A DNA stretch of 64,000 nt from Augochlora pura (lineage: Eukaryota; Arthropoda; Insecta; Hymenoptera; Halictidae). The stretch lies in NCBI RefSeq assembly GCF_028453695.1, contig NC_135774.1:13950001-14014000 (forward strand), read 5' to 3'. The notes under the pieces are model-generated. The model saw nothing but the letters and a program-made list of their open reading frames with translations. It was not told the origin of the DNA and ran no database searches. Both the position numbers and the translations under genes were made by a program. Positions 1-13,200 of the stretch are shown in pieces. Every line of letters starts with the position of its first letter. Positions within the stretch are counted from its first letter, which is position 1.

Positions 1-640
1 CGCTCCTCCCGGGTTATAATTGCGACTTAAAGAGCGCCGCTAATTTTCACCGCGGTCCCGACGTATCCCGCACACTTCCCGCCCCTTCCGAAGAAAATTG
101 AACCAGAGCCTGACTGTCGCTTTCCGTCGAACGAATTCGCGCGCTGCTTTTTCCACGGCGGGGCGGATTTCGAGCCAAGAATTCTCGTCGAAGAGCAAAC
201 CGCGGCCAAACAGATTTTCCGTTTCAAGCCGGCGCGGCGCACTCTAATCTTCTTTTACCCTAATTCCTCCAGAAACGAAATCACGGCGGGATAAGGTAAC
301 CGCGTTGCTGCGAGCTCTTCACCTTCGTTTGCCCGGCAATTTCATCGAAAGCCGAGCCAGACCGGGCGGAAACATTCCTAGCCGGGGCTTGTAATCGCAA
401 ACTGACCGCCCGGGTTACCAGCGGGAAGCCCGTCGAAAACTGCGCTGGAAAAACAACGCGTTCTTTTCGGAGCGCGGTGCGATTCTGCGATGAAAATAGC
501 GGAATTAGTAACAATCGCGTGTTTAATTTGCGCGTAGGCAGTTTTCATCGTAATATACTGTGACGACGCTTTTGTTCGTGACGGCCATGATCCTGCAGCG
601 ATCAAATGCAGAAAATACTTCACAGTATTATATCATTTCA

Positions 641-702
641 TTCATTATTTTATATGTTATTTTATTAATTATTTTATATATTATTTTATATATTATTTTA
701 TT
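641..702. repeat. AT-rich short tandem repeat (ATTATTTTATAT)
   Basis: Imperfect repeats of ATTATTTTATAT and TTATTTTATTA lie at the start of an AT-rich island that runs to about 1150. A 67-codon open frame over it is low-complexity Ile/Tyr/Leu and is not considered a gene. Confidence 0.8.
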
Positions 703-1840
703 CAAAAGGGGCTTTTACATTCATCACTACGTAGTTTTTATCGCGAGGTTTATCTTGTCGTGATATTGGATTAAAAAGCGCAGTTCCAATTCTGCAATAT
801 GATATAAATTTCGTTTTATGATTCATCTGCATTCAGACTGAAAAGCAGTATAATAAATCTTTTGACGTATTGATATTTATATTATTGGGCCAGTTTTTAA
901 TGCGGGCGACAGCGTAAACATTTTTTTAGAAAAATTCACTCTATAATTCATTGTAAAATTATTATGTACAACTATTATAGAACGCGTCGTAAGATAATAT
1001 TGTAACAACGGTGTGTAAGGGATTGTCAAATAAATTGTACTAAATATCTCTGTTAAATCCTTAGAGGAAATACATGCACAAATATATTAATCAGTATTAC
1101 AGTTATGATAGATATAATCGCATTATAGATATAATCGCTCGCTCTAATATTGATCAGCGCTCTGATCAACTGTTTCCTCTAAACCATACGTCCGCGCAGG
1201 GAAAACCGCATTCTCGCACCATACAAAGTTATGCGCGCTATATTTGATCGTTCCGTGGGACAGCGTGCTACTGTCAGGCGAAACGTGAACGCGACAGCGT
1301 TTTACCGAGACCGTGCCGGGTAGCGTCACGATAGCGTGTTTCGAAACTTATAGTCCCTCGTTCGACGGGAACTTTTTGAATAATCGAGCGACCGGGAACG
1401 ACGCCCGTTATCGCCGTCGCCTAAATGGAATTTCTAATTCGCCGATACAATTGAGCCGCGGAGCCAATTTGCGGTTTCGAACCGTGGAACTTTCGCGGTC
1501 CGGCGCTCGCGTAAAACTCGGCTGTAAATCTCGAACGTCGCATCGATTTTCACCGAGTCCGGCCCGGTGTTCTCGCCGCTCGGACCCTCGGAACCCGCCG
1601 AAAACCGGGGACGCGAAATTTCGTGACTTCGATACGGGGTGTTGTCTGTTAGTTCCGAAATATATGAAGTTTCTGTCTCGGTCGCGGCGCTGCCGGTATT
1701 TGCGAAGCGATATGAATTTGCCGGGACGCGGACAGGGGTCGATTACATGACGCTTTTGACGATATCCGAATTTGTTGGGGCCATTGAAACACCGGTAATT
1801 AAACTGGCCCGGGATTTGCCGTGATTGTGGGGACTCCCCC

Positions 1841-1855
1841 GCGCGCGCGCGCGCG
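1841..1855. repeat. (GC)n dinucleotide run
   Basis: An uninterrupted alternating GC run follows a C5 tract. It is a CpG-dense, Z-DNA-prone simple repeat. Confidence 0.85.
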
Positions 1856-2206
1856 TTTGATGACTTCATTAAAACCCGCCGAGTGAAAGAGCAAAGAAGA
1901 ACCGCGGAACGGTTATCAAACGCGCTATCGAAACGTTTCGTAGAGCGTTCCGACGAATATTTCCCGTTCGATTTGTAATTCGAGTTTCTGGTACCGGGGA
2001 ATCGAAGCTAATGGGATCTCGTAGGTTTATTCAAAAGCGAAGAAAGGGTCTTGCTTCTTCCACTCGTCCGTCCACAAAATCAATGCCACGCCGCTCTGAC
2101 CATCTGCTGAGAGGGTTCGGAGGTTTACGAGTTACGAGGGACTCGAAGAGGGTTGTTCTGTAGCAGCACATGGCCGCAGATACATCTCTGCTCTCCCTCT
2201 CTATCC

Positions 2207-2209
<3 letters not shown>

Positions 2210-2248
<39 letters not shown>

Positions 2249-2258
2249 ATATATCTCT
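2210..2258. repeat. Compound (CT)n-(ATCT)n microsatellite
   Basis: A (CT)n run of about 27 bases passes into ATCT tetranucleotides and then CT again. The Ser/Leu/Tyr open frame across it is a repeat artefact. Confidence 0.9.
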
Positions 2259-3375
2259 CTGTTTATCTTTCACGAGTTTCCTTTTTTTCTCCAAGCAAGA
2301 AGCAGAACGAGACCTGCATAATGTAATTGCATCGGTCGAGCATCGTGTACCTGATTTCCGTCGGATACGTGAACGCATTTAATGAGCCGCGACATGTCCC
2401 GTTGAAAGACACGTCTGGCTGGGCTTTCGTCCTCCGCGCGTCTGTTATCGGAAAAGCGCGCCGCTGACAGATATTTCAGTCCGCGCGGTTGACCTCGCGG
2501 CGTCATCGCCGATCACGGAATTAATTACCGCGGCCTCGATGATTTCACAACGAACCGGCGCAAATATTACCCTCCCCGATAATTGCCTCGCGGATTGGAT
2601 ACCACGTTTAAACGCGAGGAAAACTGATCGTTGCCCCCTTCGTTTCGTTGCTCGCGCGCCGACAAGAACCGTGTCGCGCCGTGTAACGCGAGTACGAGGA
2701 TCGATTCCGCTTCCGCGGCGACAACAGGAAAACAGAATCGCGAGAGAAATCTTATATCTCTGTTGCCGTATAGGAGCGAGGAATGTTGATCGGACGCTTT
2801 AATAATCCCACTGATACAGTGAATCGTGGAACAGCTTGCGGAAGACTCAAGAATCCGGCGTGTTTGTGTGCGCCGGTGCATGTCATTCAACTTTGTACGT
2901 CTAAGGGATAGAAGCAAACGACATACACGGCGGAGCGGAGTGCGTTATTCGGAGCGAATTGGAGTACCTCCACGGGAGACGAAATTCGTTCCTTGTACCT
3001 TCACGGCTGATGAATGTGTCTCGTTAGTCGTCACTTGGCTCCATAGCGTCACCAAAATTCAGCTATTACCTCGTTGAACCGTCGTCTACGACGTCGCCCG
3101 TAATTCCGTCCGCGCTTGTGCGCGCCAGCCCCCGGGCGTCCAACGTTTTATGATGCCTTTTATTATTGCCGGCTATCAAGCCATTCCATCACCGTTTTCT
3201 ATAAAGACGCACACCATCAAACGACCGGCCACTTCGTAATCAACGCGCATCGTTCGTCTGACAAGGGAACCGTCCTCTCGTTCTACTTATTCAGACGACG
3301 TCGAGCGCTGCCCGCGTTTAATAATGCTCTTCTTTTTTGCCACCTGCTATTCGCGCCGTCGTTCACGGTTCCACC

Positions 3376-4530
3376 GTGTCTGACCAATGATACGCTTATA
3401 CTCTTTTATAATATATGGCTGGTTATATACGTAGACGAGTCGTATATCGTACATCGGACAAAGTAAGTGTACTAGTTGTATAATGCACGCCAGTGATGAA
3501 CCTGTAATATTTATTATATACTGTCTGGCCTGTAATGTACGTGTATCGCTTGTTTGTTGTTTGACCAACGATGCAGGTGTATTATTTATACGGCGTCTGA
3601 TATAGTGATGTACTTATACTACTTGTGTAATGTTTGGTCATGGACGTACATGTGTTATTTATATACCGTTCGGCGAATGGTGTGCTTATACTGACATGAT
3701 GTCTGATCAGTGATATAGTATACTACTACTTCCACAATTGTCTTATTTACGACAATATACTACTTCCACGATGTTTGATCAATGACAGCATACTACTCAC
3801 ACATTGTCCAACAATTATCCTTGCCACTTGTAAATTACGTCACTAAGAAAACAATCACGATTCTCTGTCAGAGTTCAACTAGCCCATCAAGTATTCTTTG
3901 TACAACGTCTGACCCATATATACCAGTACTACTTGTCCAAGCCTGACGAGCACACAGCACCGCGTCTGACCACCAGCGGACCATACTACTTGCCAGCGTT
4001 TAACCAATTTAACCCTCTCGCTGCTCGCTCACCGTCCAACTAATACAACATGTATTCCTTACTCACCGTCAGACTAACGTACTGCTCGTACTACTTGGTC
4101 GATTAATACAGTAATCATACTGTTTGTTCGCGGCAGCGATCGATACAGTGCTTGCACAGTTTGTCCAACATCCGGCCAGAATTGCAGGCATCACGGTTGG
4201 CCTGTACTGACCAACCGCATACCCGTACAGCTGCTACATCTTACAAATAACGGTGGAGTCCTCTTTCTTCGATCAAGAAAGACCAACAGCATCGTGGATG
4301 TACCATTAAAGTCTGCCCTGGAAGCACAGGGGCCCTTGTCCGAGCATGGCTGAGCTTGTACCACTTGACCCGTGCCTGCGAATCGATGTACTCTTACTGT
4401 CTGCGGCTATGCGACAGCAGATGGTACATCATTCCAACCCCGTCTAACCGCGAGCAGTTGACACGCCACACGTGACACACACGGTACACTCGTCAGTCAC
4501 GCTGGCCTGTCTCGTCTGGCTACGAACATA
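3376..4530. repeat. Diverged tandem-repeat locus 1 (GTCTGACC...TACTACTTG units)
   Basis: The stretch is built from old, variable units that pair a GTCTGACC/GTCTGATC block (for example 3376, 3701, 3906, 3964) with a TATACTACTT-like block (for example 3617, 3722, 3755, 3989, 4095). Units are irregular, roughly 40-65 bases apart, and become more GC-rich toward the right. The same two blocks recur in the loci at 16995-17940 and 24250-25440, so the three look like members of one family. No coding sequence is seen here. Confidence 0.6.
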
Positions 4531-5481
4531 CGTAGCTCTCTACTTATTCCCGGCGAATCCGTTGCGGGACGCGTGCGTCGCGACGTATCCGCGTCACGTC
4601 AAAAGGAAGTGTCAAGGAAATGTCAACTCAACAGGTACGCGATAACAGCCCGCGGGGTTCTCTCGGTTGCGCACGGATTTCGGCGGCGCGTCTACGTCGA
4701 GGACCCAACGGCTGGCAGGATCAAGGCACCGACGTAAAAACCCGGCGTTTCGCTCGTTGACGACGAGAGCAATATCACGCGAACGGCACAGTTATGTGGG
4801 ATGGCGCTCCGGTCGGCCGGATGGCCTTTGAATATTGGGGCTACTAAACAAACGCCGTTGGCGACGATTTCATGTGGAACGCCGCCGGCCACCGTGCGGC
4901 GTTCCGTTGATTACCCGCGCGTTGGAAACGCATGATTGCTTCGCTTTCGCGTGTATGGACAGCTGACCGGGGGAGCCTGTTACACGAGCGGCGCGATACC
5001 AGGACTCCGGGACGAGGGCATAACAATTTTTACCGCGACAGAGATAATGGAACAGAAGCGGCCTGGACCTACCTGTCGACGCGGCCACCTCACCGGATTG
5101 CAATTCGAATCGCGATTGACCCAGCGAGCCTCTCCCTATTCGTATCGCTCCATTCGTATCGCGATCCCGCCGCGTTTCGTAGCCGATTCACGCTGACGAA
5201 TTTCCGCGGCGTACGCCGGGAGGGACGCTTAATATTAACCGACAAACGAGCTCAATAAGAGCTTGTCTCGGAGTGGAAAAAATCTCACGCGGAGAAGCTG
5301 GAGGGCGAAAATGTTCGCGAAAGCGAGGCGCATTCTTCTCTTTTCAACCGCCGACACCCTCCTAGAGCACCATGGGACCTTCTCGACCACTTGGCAGCCG
5401 TTCAGGAAAAAAGTTTGGTCGAAAGCTCGTTACTTAGCTTGCGGACAGAGCTTTAGACGCCGTTTAGTGAGTATCTCGCGA

Positions 5482-5541
5482 CACTCTCTCTTTCTCTCTC
5501 TCTCACTCTCCCTCTCTCTCCCTCTCTCTCGCTCTCTCTTT
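5482..5541. repeat. Imperfect (CT)n microsatellite
   Basis: CTCTCT runs are interrupted by TTT, AC and CC. Overlapping open frames are Ser/Leu (plus) and Arg/Glu (minus) artefacts. Confidence 0.9.
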
Positions 5542-5859
5542 TGCCGCCTCGAGCTTCCGTCTTTGTTCCCCGACCCTCTGCTCGGCCAACCGGAGGGCAA
5601 TTGGGGCCCGTAACGAATGGCGGTTCGTTAAAAGGAATCGCGGTAATTCCGTATTCGCGGAGATTCCCCGTCCCTGGAAGCAAAACACTCTTCCACAGAA
5701 CCCTGGGGACGTCGTTGGATCGCGACCACACTTGTCTATACCTGTTCTCGAACAGCCGGAACTTTGCGCTCGCTTTCGAGCCCGAATTCTGACGCGGAAG
5801 TACAGACATGTTGGCTGTAGAAATATAGTTGGCATTGCCGAAATATTTTTCTAAACATC

Positions 5860-6315
5860 TGATCATCTGTCATGTTATTATATATTACAGAGACTTTTTG
5901 TCGCTGATTAAATTAGCATTTTTATTACTAGTATCGTTAACAGTATTATTTTTTTTATTGGGGAGGGGGGAAGTGCATTGACGTACATTTTAGGCATTTT
6001 CAATGCAATTACTATTATTAGGTGTATTGTTACTATTAATCCTCTTAATCCTGAAGAACAATACATCGTTGTTGGTTAAGATTAAATAAATATTTTCTTC
6101 ATATTTTTACCATATAATAATTTTATTTCTTATTTTTTTTTCTATTTTTAAAGGCAATTATCTGGTCTTATAAAATTCTTGCAATCTCTTTCCCAAATTC
6201 TTCCAAACTACCCCAAACAAATTTTATACTTTCAGTCGGTGCTAAGAGAGTTAATATTATATTATTACTATTACTACTACTGTTATTATTATTATTATCA
6301 TCATCATTATTACAT
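5860..6315. repeat. AT-rich island ending in an (ATT)/(ATC) trinucleotide repeat
   Basis: The island is AT-rich throughout, with T-runs near 5949 and 6133. Positions 6251-6313 are imperfect TTA/ACT repeats passing into ATC repeats. No gene is seen. Confidence 0.8.
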
Positions 6316-8889
6316 TCAGACGCCTAAGCCTCAGAAACAACGGCGGTCTCTCGAATAGCGTTGCCGTCGCAACGAAATGGACTTTCTGATTCCAAGCACC
6401 ATGGAAGAATTGAAATCGCCCGCGTCAGCCCTTTAATGAACCGCGGGCCAGCATTTCGCGGGAGGCCGAGGATGTTTCGCGGGAGCCTCGGTTTATCCGC
6501 GTAGCATCTTTCCGCCGGGATTCGGCAGCGCAATTCCGCGGCGAGACGATAACCCGACAGCGGCGGCGAGGTGCACAACGGCGGGATCGAAAACAATTCG
6601 TGTTAGATTGTGGAGCGGAGCCGGCGGCGAATGGGAATTCTTCACGGGGATTCTGTTGGCGGGTGGAAAAATCCGGCGGACCCCGGTGCGCGGCGTCGCT
6701 CGTTATCGCGGGAGTACGGGTGTGTCTTGCAGCGGAAGGTATTACGCACCAGCCGGCAGGAAATGGTTGGAGTCTAAGCACGATCTATGTCGATGTTCCT
6801 GCGAGATCCCCCCGGAAACGTATGGTCCGCCGTCTCTAAACTCGCTTCGGAGCGATTCGCGGCGGAAAACAATTAGGAAAGAATATAAGACATCCTGGGT
6901 CTCTCCCCGTTCCATTTTTCTCCCGGCCCTTCTTCTTCCCTCGCCCTATTTCTGCTCGCCGTCTTCTTGTTCGTTGCAGCCGCGCCCCTACTACCCCCGG
7001 GGATTATGAGAATTTTATTTATTGGATTTCGTGGAACGCTCCGCGACCGCGCCGTTGGACAGTTTACTGTCGCGAAAGGTGTACCGCGGGAACGCCCACG
7101 AGAGCGCGTTTCTCGCCCCCCGGTTCTCTCTGGGACACGGGAACGCCACGGGAATTCCTGGGCGGCGCGATTTCACGGCCCTTTTGACCAGCGATCCGAA
7201 AGGCACACATAACTCCGGGAATATTCCGCGATCTAGCGAACGAATGCCGCCGGGGTGGGGCACGGACGCGGAAAAATTCTCGCGGAACCAGAAACAACCG
7301 GAACTGCGAACCACGCCTTGCGGATAACGCGATTTCGCGTTACCGCTGCTCTGCCGCTTATTGATCTTCCCTCTCGCACCATCGATCGCGAACACTGCGC
7401 CACGCCGATCCTTCCTGCGGCCTTTTTCCGTCGCGGTGGCTAGCTGGTCTTTGTTTGCGACCTCTTTCGAGAATTTGGAAACTACTGTCGTTACTAAACT
7501 GCGGATATTAAAGAGAGAAATGTTTATTTTTGTCTGCAAATGTTATACTGATGTAATGAAGTCGTTGAATTAACTAGAAATTATTGTTACACTTGGATAA
7601 TAATTAGTAGTCTAGAGATTGTATATGGTTGTAATATGTGTTCTGTTTTCTTCGTATTTTCTTTAGGTATAAAATGTTTGTAAAATATATGATTTAATGA
7701 ACGATATCAAATATAGTATCAACCAATCAGCTGTATTTGATGAGATAAGGTGTATTAAAAGATTCAGAGGAAATTATTGATAACAGATGTGAGTTTGTAC
7801 AAAAATTATCAAAGTAATATTAAGAAAAATTGTAAACATATTTTATTCTCAAAGTATCTCTTATTTTATTATCGTAGATGTGGGTTACTTCAGATGAGAA
7901 GAACATCTGTACAATATCTATCGATAAACTAATATCGTACTAAAATTCCATCAAGATCGACGCGCGCCGCACTTTAATGTCCTCCATTATCACATACGAC
8001 GACACATGAAATCCTCTTCGATTTAAAAATTGACCGTGTTTCGATAAGAACGCTCGCCCCGACACGAGATTACGAACATAGAGCAGCGGCGATGAAAAAT
8101 TTCAGGTTTATCTTCCGTGCGGCACGTGCGCCCGCGATAAATTATAATAATGCTTTCGGCCATAATCTGCTCGACAAGTTCGAGATGTCAAACACGCCGC
8201 CGGGTTGCAGTTAATAACGTTAATTTAGCAGCGTAACTTCGCGCGGGCGGCGCTTGCGCCCGTAATTCCGGAACGCGGTGATTAAGTTCGTAAGTAAAAT
8301 TCCCGGCAGCCGTGCTCAAAACTGTTTCGACGATTTTCTGGCAAACAAACTGCGCGATCAGCTGTCAGCCAGTCGGCGAGAGGCGCGGCCCGAGTTCCGC
8401 CCCGTTTACGCGCGATCGGGGAACGGGGAACGGATTATAAACGCGTGCAAATTGCGCTCGAAAATCGCGGTGGGCGTACTTGCGCGGTCGACGCTTGCCG
8501 ATCGCCGAATTCCGCGCGGCGTTTACGAAGAATCCGTCGACGTTTAAACGCATTAGAAAACTTAAAAGCCGGCGCGGGTCTTCGGGAGCGGGGCGCGCTC
8601 AAAGGAATTCAAATTAATGCCCTCCCACGGGATCCTCTCAAAGGGGCCGCCCGGAACGTATTTAGTTTAGCTGCATCAAGAATAAAATAATCTTGACTTT
8701 GAAGCTTTTTTCCATTAAACTCTTCAACGATGCCGCACGGTTCTTCAACGCCGTCGAGATAGGAGAGCGGAGGAGGGAGATGGGGCGGGGCGAGGAGGGG
8801 ACCGAGTGCTTCAATCAAGATTCATTTTCTGCAACAGAATCGAGTCGCTTAATTAACAGTCGATCTTGCAGTGCTTCGTATTCGCCCGA

Positions 8890-8968
8890 CCTCTCTCTCT
8901 CTCTCTCTCTCTCCCTCTTTCCTTCTCAACGCTTTCCAACTCTCTCTTTCTCTCTCCCTCTCTCTCTG
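8890..8968. repeat. Interrupted (CT)n microsatellite
   Basis: Two CT blocks (8891-8915 and 8940-8968) are separated by a pyrimidine-rich spacer. Open frames on both strands over it are simple-repeat artefacts. Confidence 0.9.
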
Positions 8969-11299
8969 CCCTCGCTCCCTTTTCATTCCCTTTGACACTG
9001 TCTGCCACGGCCGGCAACGCGTTCCCCAGGCTTCGCCATTCTTTTTCACCTCCTTCCAGCCACGGCACACCTTCGACATCTCGTTCCGGTAATCGTACAA
9101 GAGTTTCCGCGAGGCCGGCTGATTGGCATTAATTAAATTTCCCCCGGATCAGTTTTCATTCGTTACGGCCCGGCCCCGAAGACCAACTTCGTACAGGCGC
9201 GGCGATACCTTTCGGCCGCGTTAAACGTAACGCCGCGGCCAGACGAGTCGCGCGCGGGCTTCTCTTTATTAATTATTCCAGGATCGTCGGGTGGGAATCC
9301 TTCGTTATCGCCGCGGCGATCGTGGCTTCATTTATCTCGTTAGACCGGCAACGGAGCCGCGAAAAAAGAACCGCGAGGAATTATCTGGTACCGCTAATAG
9401 CGGCGCTGGGAGATACGAGAAATTCAATGAAAAATCGAGCCGCAGGCGTCCGAATGGGTTTCCCCGCCGGGTCCGACCAATGGCGGGCCGTTCCACTTGG
9501 AGGGGGAACACGCTCACGGAAGGCGGGCCTCTCGCGCTTTCAAACTATGAAATTATTGCGGGGAACGGACAATGCTACATCACTGTCAGCATTCGCGAGC
9601 AGTGAAATAAGTGGAAAGAACCGGCAACGGTCAGACACGCGAGCTAAATGGTCTCTTAGAACACGCGTCCACCGTAAATTCTCCGCCCGGATTTAGCCGG
9701 CAACGAAGTTTCGCCGGCCAGAGAAGCTGCAACGGCGGACCGCGCGCACTTTCCCGTCCGCTTTTTAACTCTCATGCAATCCGCCGAAGGTTTTTTCGTA
9801 TCGCCGATTCGGTGACGCGGCTGCGACATTATTTATCACGCGTTTCTTCTAAGGCGGGGCGTTTACACGCGTCCCCGTTCCGGCCGGTTAATGGCGCGGA
9901 AGAGGAACACCTTGGACGCCTCCTGGAAAAAGGAGATGGCTCATTGTTCCCGGAGATACATCGTACACGTGTTCCCAGGGACTTATTGCGAAGCAATCTG
10001 CTCGAGCAACCTGTTTTATTGACTGTTTTGTTCATGCCGGTGGCGTTGCTCGCTCATAGGTATACTCGCGCACGCGCTACGGATCGAGGCTTTGCTAGCA
10101 CGGCCGCTGAATTTATGCGAGCCTGTTCCGGCCGGTTATGCTGCTCCGATATTAAAGCTCGAACCCCCGTGAATTGCCGGATCATTTAATTAAGTATTCC
10201 TAATGGAAAGGCGGTCGCCGGTGAACCACCCTGTTACCACTCGAAAATTCGAATTATTCCCCCCTTTTCTGCTCGTTGGCCGCCGATGATTAATTACGGG
10301 AGACTCGGACTGCGGCAACGCAGCGCGGCACCGTTATCATGTTCGAATTATTCGGCCAAGTGTGCCGGTGGAACGGAAATATAAATAGAAAGTATTAACA
10401 TTGTAACGGAATTAACAATGCGCCGCTCGGCGCAACTTTGAAGGCGGCCACCTATTTATCATGATTTAACCGAGTAATTTCATTGTTGCGAAAATATCTC
10501 CGTTCCGCGGTTTCTTCTTTGTAGTAGGGGAGATTATGCATCATGATTTTTAACTTCTGCTACGCAATTGAATTTGTCGCTAATTTGTTCGCAATGACTG
10601 ATGAGCCGAACTTTTTTCTTCTCGTATATGAAATATATGAAATATACGAAATATTTGTTGAAATGTTGGTCAGTGCGCCGAGGTGGTGAAATTATTTGTC
10701 AAGCATTGTTACGTGTCACGTCTGCTCGTTTTGGTGATATTGTCACTTATGGTTCCATATATTTCATTGATAAATACATTGCTCGAATTACATTATTTCC
10801 GCCTGTCGAATAATCTTTCTGAAATATTTTCTGACAAATACGTGAATCTTATATTCTACAATTCCTTTAATTCGTAAATAAATATCAAAACGTCGATATT
10901 AATATTTCATTTATTGAAAATTTAAGAAACCTCGATACATTATTTTGAGCTACAAAAATTATTAAAATCTCGCGCTCGTCCTCCAATTACAGCAGAACCA
11001 AGTGTTCCAATTAAAGAGAAAAATAATCATTAAAATCGTCGAACAATATAATGTTGTAAAAGTTAACACTAGGTTCCGCGAGGATACAACCAGCAGCGTC
11101 GAACACGGCGTAGTTTTTCTAGAGAATAGCGCGAGGTTTTAGCGAGCAGAATTTTCCGTGGTAAGACGGCAGAGGCGAGGAGGGAAAAGGAGTTCAACGA
11201 GATTCAGCCCCGAAAATTCTTCAACAGGGTTTCCGCGGCCCGATGATGAAGTACACAAATTTCCATCGCAACAGCGAGGAGCCGGAATCACGGGAGAAC

Positions 11300-11317
11300 A
11301 GAGAGAGAGAGAGAGAG
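11300..11317. repeat. (GA)n microsatellite
   Basis: A short perfect GA run in purine-rich, GC-rich DNA. It lies about 450 bases left of the duplicated module at 11751. Confidence 0.85.
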
Positions 11318-11510
11318 GCTGGAGTGCGAGGCGTGTGGGCGGCAGAGGAGGGACTAGGCGGAGAGAGGATCGGTGAGAAAGTGGCGTGGATTTCCAGGTT
11401 TCGGCATTAGCATACGTAATATCGGCAGAGGCTGGGCTCCAGGGGGCACCGACGTGAAACTTGGAATTCCCATTGGTAATAAAGAGTTATCCGTTACACC
11501 GTTTGGTACG

Positions 11511-11551
11511 CTGGTAGTGGTGGCGATGGCGGCGATGGTGGTTCAACGGTG
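11511..11551. repeat. GGTGGCGAT-like short tandem repeat
   Basis: Imperfect copies of a 9-base unit (GTGGTGGCGATGGCGGCGAT). It produces a Val/Ala/Met-rich frame that has no known relative. Confidence 0.6.
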
Positions 11552-11750
11552 GAACAGGAACGAAGCCTCGGACGGAGCGCAGAGACGAACGACGTGGGAT
11601 TCTAACGGGGACGGGGGAGATGGGCTGAGAAACGAGGGTGTGAGAAACGGCAGCGTAAAGTTCAGGGGCCCATTATTACGTTCCGCTGACGGTACGTAGT
11701 CATTTCGCGCTGCGAGCGCGGCCGTGGGGTGGGAAAAAATGGAACGTCGT

Positions 11751-11810
11751 CCGTGAGGCACGTCGACCCGGCTAGATCCGTTATTATTTATTGCCCGCAC
11801 GAATCGCAGC
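11751..11810. repeat. Duplicated GC-rich module, copy 1
   Basis: Matches 13201-13260 over about 58 bases with one compensating insertion/deletion pair and about 80% identity. The shared core includes GAGGCAC, TCGACC and a perfect TTATTATTTATTGCC. A CT microsatellite (11811-11840) follows it. Confidence 0.7.
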
Positions 11811-11840
11811 TCTTCTCTCTCTCTCTCCCTCACTCTCTCT
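11811..11840. repeat. (CT)n microsatellite
   Basis: Imperfect CT run directly right of the duplicated module. Confidence 0.85.
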
Positions 11841-12011
11841 GTGCCGCGACGTCACGCCGCGGGAATGAACGGCTTCCTAGCGATCGGACACGGTCTCGAA
11901 TTATTTTTTACCATAGACACACTGCTGCCGGCGGCCGCCTCTGAAGCAGAACACGTCGAACACGGCCGTGCATTCGATAATATTTTCTGCGCTGCGAAAT
12001 CAATTTACCTG

Positions 12012-12676
12012 TGGAAAATAAAATTCTTGCCGATGAAGTAGACCTCACTGATTGGAACAGATTAAAATTTTGAATAATAGAACGCTTGGATTACGGGGTA
12101 TGAATTTTTAATGCGTCAATTAATTTAGCGCGTCAATGATTGCGAAACTTTGCAATTTGGAATTTGTGCCTTTTGGATTAATTATTCTGTGATATAAAAT
12201 TAATTTGGGGATGAGAAATAAAATTGTTGCTACAGGGTAGACCTACCTGGTTGACACAAGTTAAAATTTATAAGAGTAGGACGATTCGTTTGGAAGATAT
12301 AAATTTATAAGTACATCGTTGCTTGTGAAACTTTGCAATTTGGGGATCTGTAACTTTTAAGGGAATTATCATATTTTTAATAAATGTTTTTATACTTGTA
12401 ATATAAGATTCATCTAACCATGAATAATAAAATTCTTGTGATAGGGTAGATCTTCCTGGTTGAAACAAAATAAAATTTAGACCAATAGGACAATTAGTTT
12501 CCTAGATATCAATTTTTAAGTGACCTCAATACTTGCAAAACTTTGCAATTTAAAAATCTGTACCTTTTAAAGCATTTATCATATCTTAAATCAATTATCC
12601 TTTAATATAAAATTAATCTAACGATGAAAAATAAAATTCTTGTACTAGAGTACACCTTTTTCATTAACTGAAACAA
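12012..12676. repeat. Tandem array, unit about 205 bp, three full copies and a partial fourth
   Basis: Copies start near 12012, 12211, 12420 and 12624. Each opens with (AT)GAAAAATAAAATTCTTG and a GGTAGAcCT segment, followed by a TGGTTGAAACA-like block. It then has ACTTTGCAATTT about 110-130 bases in, and ends AATATAAAATTAATCT. Spacing is 199, 209 and 204 bases. The copies are diverged but colinear. The array fills one AT-rich island exactly and stops at GAATTCGGC. No coding frame is preserved between copies. Confidence 0.85.
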
Positions 12677-13134
12677 GAATTCGGCACGACAGAAGACTCG
12701 TCCAGCTCGAACCATACCTCAAAGAGTTATATCTTGCAAATAGATCCTCATCCAGCAAAACAACGACTTCCCCGGTAATCTTCACCTGGGCTGGATGGCT
12801 ACTAGAGGCTATCAAGAGGATATCGAGATTTTTATAGCACCGTCAGGAGTAAACTAGTTTGCCGTTCGGCGGTTCGCGGCGATTCTGTGTGGGCGAAGTT
12901 CGAGCAGCCAATTCACCGGTAGCGGAGCAAACGGATTTTATTGCGATCAGCTACGATAAAGGACTTTTCCCGGGGATAATTAATCATTCCCACGGGCTTG
13001 CTCTTGGTCAGAGAATTTTCCTTGGCGTGGAATTCCGGGGTCGTTACCACGTTCAGCCGATTTCGCGCGCGGTGGAAGCCGGCCTGAGCGAAACGAAAAA
13101 GAGCGAGCCAATGGGAACGGAAGAGCGGGCGACC

Positions 13135-13159
13135 GAGAGAGAGAGAGAGAGAGAGAGAG
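13135..13159. repeat. (GA)n microsatellite
   Basis: A perfect GA run within a purine-rich tract that extends to about 13180, just left of duplicated-module copy 2. Confidence 0.9.
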
Positions 13160-13200
13160 GTAGGAGGAGAGGGAGAGATAGAAACGCGGAGTCATATCGT

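Larger units (their letters stand above)
1..10560. other. Non-coding region, 1-10.6 kb
   Basis: CpG-rich blocks (1-560, 1150-3375, 4530-5860, 6316-7480, 7960-10560) alternate with AT-rich islands (600-1150, 5860-6315, 7480-7960) and repeat locus 1. No exon with recognisable homology or a good splice pair was found. The GC-rich block 9120-10300 carries several isolated TAATTA cores (9128, 9269, 10185, 10288). Beyond the listed repeats nothing was seen. Confidence 0.6.

Noticed and set aside
3110..3470. Plus-strand frame of 116 codons with aromatic-rich sequence
   Set aside because: Runs into the short-repeat locus and has no conserved motif.
9611..10189. Plus-strand open frame of 192 codons
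   Set aside because: No domain, signal peptide or transmembrane pattern; Arg-rich composition typical of chance frames in CpG-rich DNA.
12677..12689. GAATTCGGCACGA, which matches a common cDNA-library EcoRI adaptor
   Set aside because: The surrounding sequence is continuous genomic-looking DNA and the next base differs from the usual adaptor; coincidence is more likely than contamination.
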